DNA from: Goniomonas avonlea
Lineage: Eukaryota; Cryptophyceae; Goniomonadida; Goniomonadaceae
NCBI GenBank assembly: GCA_003573635.1
Contig: QUTJ01031534.1
Coordinates: forward strand, 1-12,522
Length of the DNA: 12,522 nucleotides
Direction: 5' to 3'
Shown here: positions 8,819-12,522 of the stretch, piece by piece
Layout of the letters: each line of letters opens with the position of its first letter
How positions within the stretch are numbered: the stretch's first letter is position 1
Translations under genes and position numbers: made by a program
The notes under the pieces: generated by a model
What the model was told of the DNA's origin: nothing
What the model saw: the letters and a program-made list of their open reading frames with translations, nothing else
The model's database searches: none

Positions 8819-9437
8819 ACTTTCAGTGCCGTGTCGAGGCAAAGTCCCACCCTGCTCCTCCTCGCCTTTTCGCCTGCCTCCCCTCACAGCTTCCTCCCTC
8901 TCTCTCCTCCAAGTGATCCTTGATGTCGATGTAGTTCGAATCCGAACTATTAACACCAAGGCGAGCATGTTTTCTGCCACGCTGTACGTGACCGTGACCT
9001 GGAATCAGACCGACTGTCTCGCCCTCGACCCTTCTGGTCTCCTGTGTGATCCGATAACGGCGTCAGGGCTGCCCTTCGTGTTCATACCAAACCTCCTGGG
9101 TTCCTCGGACCCCGCTAAAACAGGCCCGCTGATTAACCATCAAAAATGCTTTCCAGCTGGCATGTCCTGTGTTTACTTGGGGCTTACCATGGACTTGCAC
9201 CATGAGTTCGATCTCAGCAATTTCTGGTACGATGAGCAGCGCCTGGACATCACGTTTGAGTCGTGGTGGGATGCAACGTCTGCAGTCCTCTCAGGTCCCG
9301 GTATGGTTCCACCGGTGCTGCATGAAGCTACGATGACACCTCCAAGTGATCACTCCGGCCTTCCGAAGGGCTGGAAGTTTGTGTCAATGATCCCTGTCCC
9401 CGTCCTCTCTCCCGCGTGTGTTTCTGTTCCTAGATGA
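8686..9437 (+). CDS. Cys-loop-receptor-like ligand-binding domain, no transmembrane half found (possible truncated gene)
   Basis: The open frame runs from an in-frame stop at 8817 to TGA at 9435-9437. A possible gene model is ATGG at 8686-8689, donor GTGCCA, a 137-nt intron holding the CT tract, acceptor TTTCAG at 8826, then TGCCG; this joins in frame and gives 204 aa. The start is uncertain. In that numbering, VILDVDVVRI to FSATLYVTVTW (31-60) looks like strands beta1-2 of pentameric ligand-gated channels. GLPFVFIPN (82-90) matches the W-P-x-N strand. FDLSNFWYDEQRLDITFES (129-147) matches the Cys-loop 'FPFDxQxLxI' signature, with Trp at the normally near-invariant Pro. GWKF at 183-186 fits a later strand. 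No four-helix channel domain follows in any frame before the convergent gene at 9690. It may be an intron-interrupted gene whose 3' exons I cannot see, a soluble binding protein, or a decayed copy. Family assignment is by pattern only. Confidence 0.5.
8740..8815. repeat. C13 homopolymer followed by (CT)25 microsatellite
   Basis: A run of 13 C at 8740-8752 is followed by TCACTCTCTCA and then an unbroken (CT)25 at 8766-8815. It lies 3' of the racemase stop and directly before GTGACTTTCAG, a good splice acceptor at 8826. It may therefore serve as the polypyrimidine tract of an intron of the next gene. Slippage makes its exact length unreliable. Confidence 0.95.
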
Positions 9438-9689
9438 CAGAAGTCTCGCTGCACAGCATTCTGTTCTCTGCTCTCTGACCAACTCAGTTCGTGCTCTGCC
9501 CCCTGAACCGAATTCCAAACTAGCTGGCCGCCAACTGTGGCAGTCATCGTCAGAGTTTCAGCCACAGCCACAGTTTGTACTTCGAGCCCTGAGCCAGTTG
9601 GCCGCAGTAGATTGAACTTCCAGGTCTCTTGTCCTTGCCGTCACACACATTTTCTTGGGACTTTGATTTTCTTGAAAATTAGCGATGCT
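9438..9689. other. Stretch without recognised gene between convergent genes
   Basis: CCTAG at 9430-9434 could be an acceptor. However, the reading frames after it give only MTEVSLHSILFSAL before a stop, or a Gln/Ser-rich 60-residue tail without membrane segments. No structural RNA, repeat or channel exon is recognised. It probably holds the 3' untranslated regions of the two converging genes. Confidence 0.4.
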
Positions 9690-10807
9690 TCAACGAGCCC
9701 GGCGAGGGGCACCCGAGCCCGATGCAGATGAGGGCTTGTCCCCCTCGTTATGAGTGTCCAAATCCCCATCTTTCCCTTCCTGTTTTCGCGTCAGAGCGGC
9801 AACGATGGCAAAAGGGGCCACCCACTTTGGCCTTTTCTTTTGCCTCAGCCACCAAGTGCATCCTAGTCCGCCGACGCTCTCTTGCCGAATCGCCCACAAT
9901 TTCCAAAGCCTTTGTTACCTCCTGCAGCAAGGTTACACGAGTAACTAACAACAACGAAAACAAGCTGGTACCTCCTGCGCCCACTCCGCCTCGGTGCACA
10001 GCCTTGGATCCTTCCCCCTGTAACCTGGGTGAGCTCGAAACCGAACGAAATGACACAAACACACCGCTTCAAAGCAATAACCGCATCCAACAGTTTGCTG
10101 GATCGATTCAGAAGGACAGCATTGGCGCGGTCACCGCTCGCAAGACAACCGAGCGTCCGTGCAGCCATTCGCTGAGATGTCGGGTCTCCAGATACAAGAA
10201 TCGCAGTAAGATTTTTGGTTAAGAGGTCCACGTTTTCAGGGCCCGATATCACTGAACGATTTTTCCCCGAGCGTGCCAAACACGCAATTGCCCAAAGCGC
10301 CTTGTGCGAGAGTTTTGTGTGTTTCGACCCAAGAAGCACAGTCAGATTGCGTATCACCCCAGCAGCACTCCCAACCTCGTCCGCATTCTGGTCAGAACTT
10401 GCTGCAACCCAGCCAAGCAAAGAACATACTTCCACTTGCAACTCACGGTCGGCAGCCAGAAGGAACGGCGGGAGCATTCTGACCACATCCGTGCAAATAA
10501 TGTCTGCACTCTCCCAATCCCAGGCAAGCCAGGCAAGTGCTCGCACTGCACGGGTGACCACACGCGTGTCGTCAGATCGAAGCATTACAGTAATGGCTGT
10601 CACTAGAGAGCCTCTGTGATTCCCGAGCACGTCCTTCTCCTCGGTGTCGTCCAGGCCCGCTTCCGGGTCCAAGGGCAACGTCAGAACCTGCTGAGCACAC
10701 CTGGCCTGCACAACAGGGTCTCTTGACTTAAGTCCAGTCACCAATGTTGGGATGTCCAGCGCTGGTTTCTTTGTTTCATGAGCTGTGTGCCCATGAGAAA
10801 AAGACAT
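9690..10807 (-). CDS. Armadillo/HEAT-type helical repeat protein, 3 exons
   Basis: Starts at ATG 10805-10807 (MSFSHGHTAH) and ends at TGA 9690-9692, about 310 aa. Exon 1 is 10807 to about 10061, exon 2 about 9921-9826, exon 3 9779-9690. Intron 2 (9825-9780, 46 nt, GTGGGT...AAACAG) is clear and in phase. The intron 1 boundaries are ambiguous: donors overlap at 10064, 10062 and 10060, and acceptors at 9922 or 9945 both keep frame. Residues 66-249 form about four amphipathic ARM-like units, with landmarks LVTAITVMLRSDD, AVRALAWLAW, LQVEVCSLLGWVAASS, LSHKALWAIACLA and QRMAARTLGCLASG. The spacing of about 42-50 residues is typical of ARM/HEAT solenoids, which bind protein partners. The C-terminus is charged (RERRRTRMHLVAEAKEKAK) and then acidic and Ser/Gly/Arg-rich. 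There is no signal peptide, so it is likely cytosolic or nuclear. No specific orthologue is recognised. Confidence 0.8.
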
Positions 10808-10970
10808 TTGTTTCGTTTTGAACAGCTTGTCGATTAGATAAATGATTGGATCGCGTTCAGAGGTCCGAGTTGCTGCTACTTGCTACAGAAGTAACAGAAC
10901 TCGCTAGTACCGGTAACGTAAAACGCTAGTGAGGGACACTTTTGGAAGTTTTGGACCTTTTGGTGATCCG
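10808..10970. promoter_or_regulatory. Divergent intergenic region (ARM gene / alpha-beta hydrolase)
   Basis: The two divergent ATGs are only 163 bases apart, so regulatory elements for both genes must lie here or within 5' ends. A direct repeat CGCTAGT occurs at 10902-10908 and 10924-10930, 22 bases apart (about two helical turns), flanking the palindrome ACCGGT. No clear TATA box is seen. Binding-site status of the repeat is speculation. Confidence 0.45.
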
Positions 10971-12420
10971 ATGGCTTGGCTTCCCCGTTTCGCCTGTGGC
11001 GCTGGGACATTGTGCCTTTTGTTGCTTCTGTCATGGATTCAACTGAAGGAGTTGGACGCTTCATCCCATGGGTTCAATTGCCGGACAAGGGAGCTATGGA
11101 CTCCTGAAAAATCATCTTGGTGTTGTGAACACCGCGGAGTGTGCGGGGTTGCCGAAGCAAAACAGACATCGTCGTTCGGCATTTCAACCCCAGATCGCAG
11201 TTATCTTGCAGAGCCTCCCGATCATGGTGCTCCAACCTATCTCACCGCGCAGAATGGAGCCGAAGTGGTGTATGAAGCCCCTCAGGCTACACCAAAGGCT
11301 GTGCTGTTTCTCGCTCACGGCTGCAGCCACAGTGCAATCGATTTCTGGGGGCACAATTCAACCCATTGTCCAACATGCATTGGGCTGCCAGAAGGTTGTG
11401 TCATCGACTTGTTTTTGCTGGGGTTGACACCTTGCAGAGCGACGCATTGTGGCTACTGCTCTTCAGCGGGGTTACGTTGCAATTGCTGTTAGTAGTCAAG
11501 TACTGCTGCGAACGTTTTGATGTCTGTCCATTGACCACCGTGATGTAACAGGATCGATTCTCACGATGCTGGGGCCCTAGAGACATCGCTCGCGTTGAGG
11601 GTGCAGTACGGGAGGTCATGCGCACGCACGGCTGGCAGGTGCGTGGTTGTTTTCTGTTCACTGTCCGCCCGTGGCACTGAAAAGGTTTTTGTTAGGATTT
11701 GCCTGTTGTCGCCATTGGGGCATCGTCAGGCGGCGATTTTGTGCTGCGGCTTGTCGACAGCCGAGTTCTGAAACTCAAGGCTGTGGAATCGCAGATCATG
11801 GCAAGCACATTGCCGATGCGCCGCCCCCTCCCCCCTGTAGTGCTGACGCATATGCCACGTGATCAGCGCACAGCTTCCGACGTGAAGTGGTTGATGCAGG
11901 CGGTGCGGCCGTCTTTTCATTATCACGTGCCCCTCTCATGTTGTCTCCAGTGGGAGGAAGCAGGAGGCCGAGCGTATGAGCACAGGGCTGATCCGCTCAA
12001 AATTGATCCTGAGTTTTTTTCTCGCCGAATTTACGGGGTGACTAAGGTGCCCAATCGGAATGTCACTGTGCAGTGGGACAGGGAGAGGGGGGGGAGTGTG
12101 CGTCTATGGCCTGTTGCTGTTTCCAGGTGCACCGGCACACACCAACACACGCTCACGCAATCACGCACACACGCTCACAATCACACACTCGCACTCACAC
12201 AATCACATCGCTAACACACACTCACACTGTCTTACAAGGAGTGCGTTGTACACACACTCGACTTACCCTCCAGCGAGACCCCCCGAGCCCTTCCCTCCCA
12301 CACCCCTTCCCACAACCGCTGACCACCTAGCCCGGCACTGACCCTCCGCAGAACCAATCCTCTCTCATTGCCGAGGCCCTGGCGAAATGTGGGCGACTCA
12401 ACGACGCGCAACTCGTGCAG
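10971..12420 (+). CDS. Membrane-anchored or secreted alpha/beta hydrolase, 6 exons visible (3' partial)
   Basis: Exons are 10971-11394, 11438-11499, 11552-11638, 11696-11902, 11951-12046 and 12352-12420. They give 315 residues before donor GTGAGT at 12421, and the C-terminus lies beyond the window. The start is the ATG at 10971: MAWLPRFACG then GTLCLLLLLSWIQL, a signal peptide or type II anchor. Residues 37-59 form a Cys-rich segment (C37, W50-C51-C52, C58). The hydrolase core follows: KAVLFLAHGCSHSAIDFW (109-126, oxyanion-type HG), CPTCIGLPE, RGYVAIAVSS (152-161), DRFSRCWG, then LPVVAIGASSGGDF (193-206) with G-x-S-x-G and likely nucleophile Ser201. VVLTHMPRD and IDPEFFSRRIYGVT come next. The layout recalls a family of uncharacterised alpha/beta hydrolases I associate with plants and algae; the substrate is unknown. 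Introns are 43, 52, 57, 48 and 305 nt. Intron 4 (11903-11950) has no in-frame stop, so its removal is inferred from family continuity (LMQA joined to WEEAGG). Any catalytic His downstream is not visible. Confidence 0.85.
12126..12257. repeat. CA-rich imperfect microsatellite in hydrolase intron 5
   Basis: Imperfect CACA, CTCACA and CAATCACA units fill much of the 305-nt intron 5, by far the longest intron in the gene. It is absent from the coding exons. The 3' splice site CTCCGCAG at 12344-12351 follows about 95 bases later. The repeat probably accounts for the larger size of this intron. Confidence 0.85.
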
Positions 12421-12487
12421 GTGAGTTCGCTCGCGTGCTGGTCGCTCGCGGCGAATGACACACCGCCGCTCAGAATACTCCACCTGT

Positions 12488-12522
12488 GGACCCGACCCCC
12501 CCACAGGACCCGACCCCCCCCC
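12488..12522 (+). repeat. Start of a C-rich 18-nt tandem repeat at the window edge
   Basis: GGACCCGACCCCCC occurs at 12488 and again at 12506, separated by ACA, and the window ends in a C run. This could be an intronic minisatellite. The CCACAG at 12501-12506 could alternatively be an acceptor. The sequence stops too soon to decide. Confidence 0.6.

Noticed and set aside
8599-8980. Open frames encoding Ser-Leu or Arg-Glu dipeptide repeats
   Set aside because: They are translations of the (CT)25 microsatellite, with no supporting domain on either side.
9418-9615. Gln/Ser-rich 65-residue open frame as a further exon of the channel-like gene
   Set aside because: No donor in the right phase was found in the preceding exon, and the product has no membrane helix or family resemblance. 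It is kept only as unexplained sequence.
12060-12341. His/Thr-rich open frames at the right end
   Set aside because: They translate the CA-rich repeat inside hydrolase intron 5. The flanking exons at 11951-12046 and 12352-12420 join in frame without it.

Overview
This window looks like nuclear DNA from a GC-rich unicellular eukaryote. The evidence is short spliceosomal introns (mostly 43-57 nt), dense head-to-head genes, CT and CA microsatellites, and the gene content. Four isolated N bases suggest a draft or diploid consensus. The repeat protein, a plant/fungal-type serine racemase, an alpha/beta hydrolase that resembles a family I associate with plants and algae, and a Cys-loop-receptor-like domain together suggest an aquatic protist or alga. 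I cannot name the group from sequence alone.

Left 57% (1-7153, minus strand). One uninterrupted, intronless open frame runs off the left edge. It encodes a secreted or surface protein with an N-terminal signal sequence and at least 27 tandem beta-sandwich-like repeats averaging 87 residues. They resemble diverged IPT/TIG domains. All long open frames on the other strand and in other registers here are shadows of this gene.

Middle (7154-9689). A short divergent promoter region separates the repeat gene from a complete seven-exon serine racemase / serine-threonine dehydratase gene on the plus strand (319 aa, six introns, all key PLP-enzyme motifs present). After it come a C13 run and a (CT)25 microsatellite, then a plus-strand coding stretch resembling the extracellular ligand-binding half of a pentameric ligand-gated ion channel. 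I found no transmembrane half for it. About 250 bases after it (9438-9689) hold nothing I can recognise.

Right (9690-12522). A minus-strand armadillo/HEAT-type gene (three exons) shares a 163-base divergent intergenic region with a plus-strand gene for a membrane-anchored or secreted alpha/beta hydrolase. That hydrolase has six exons in the window, and its 3' end lies beyond the right edge. Its fifth intron holds a CA-rich repeat, and the window ends in a C-rich tandem repeat.

The genes do not form an obvious pathway. They look like a compact chromosome segment of head-to-head pairs. The most distinctive items are the TIG-like repeat giant, the ligand-binding domain without a channel, and the splice-site style: relaxed GTGC-type donors with frequent yTGAC branch-point candidates close to the acceptor. 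All splice sites were inferred by eye from reading frame and protein-family continuity.
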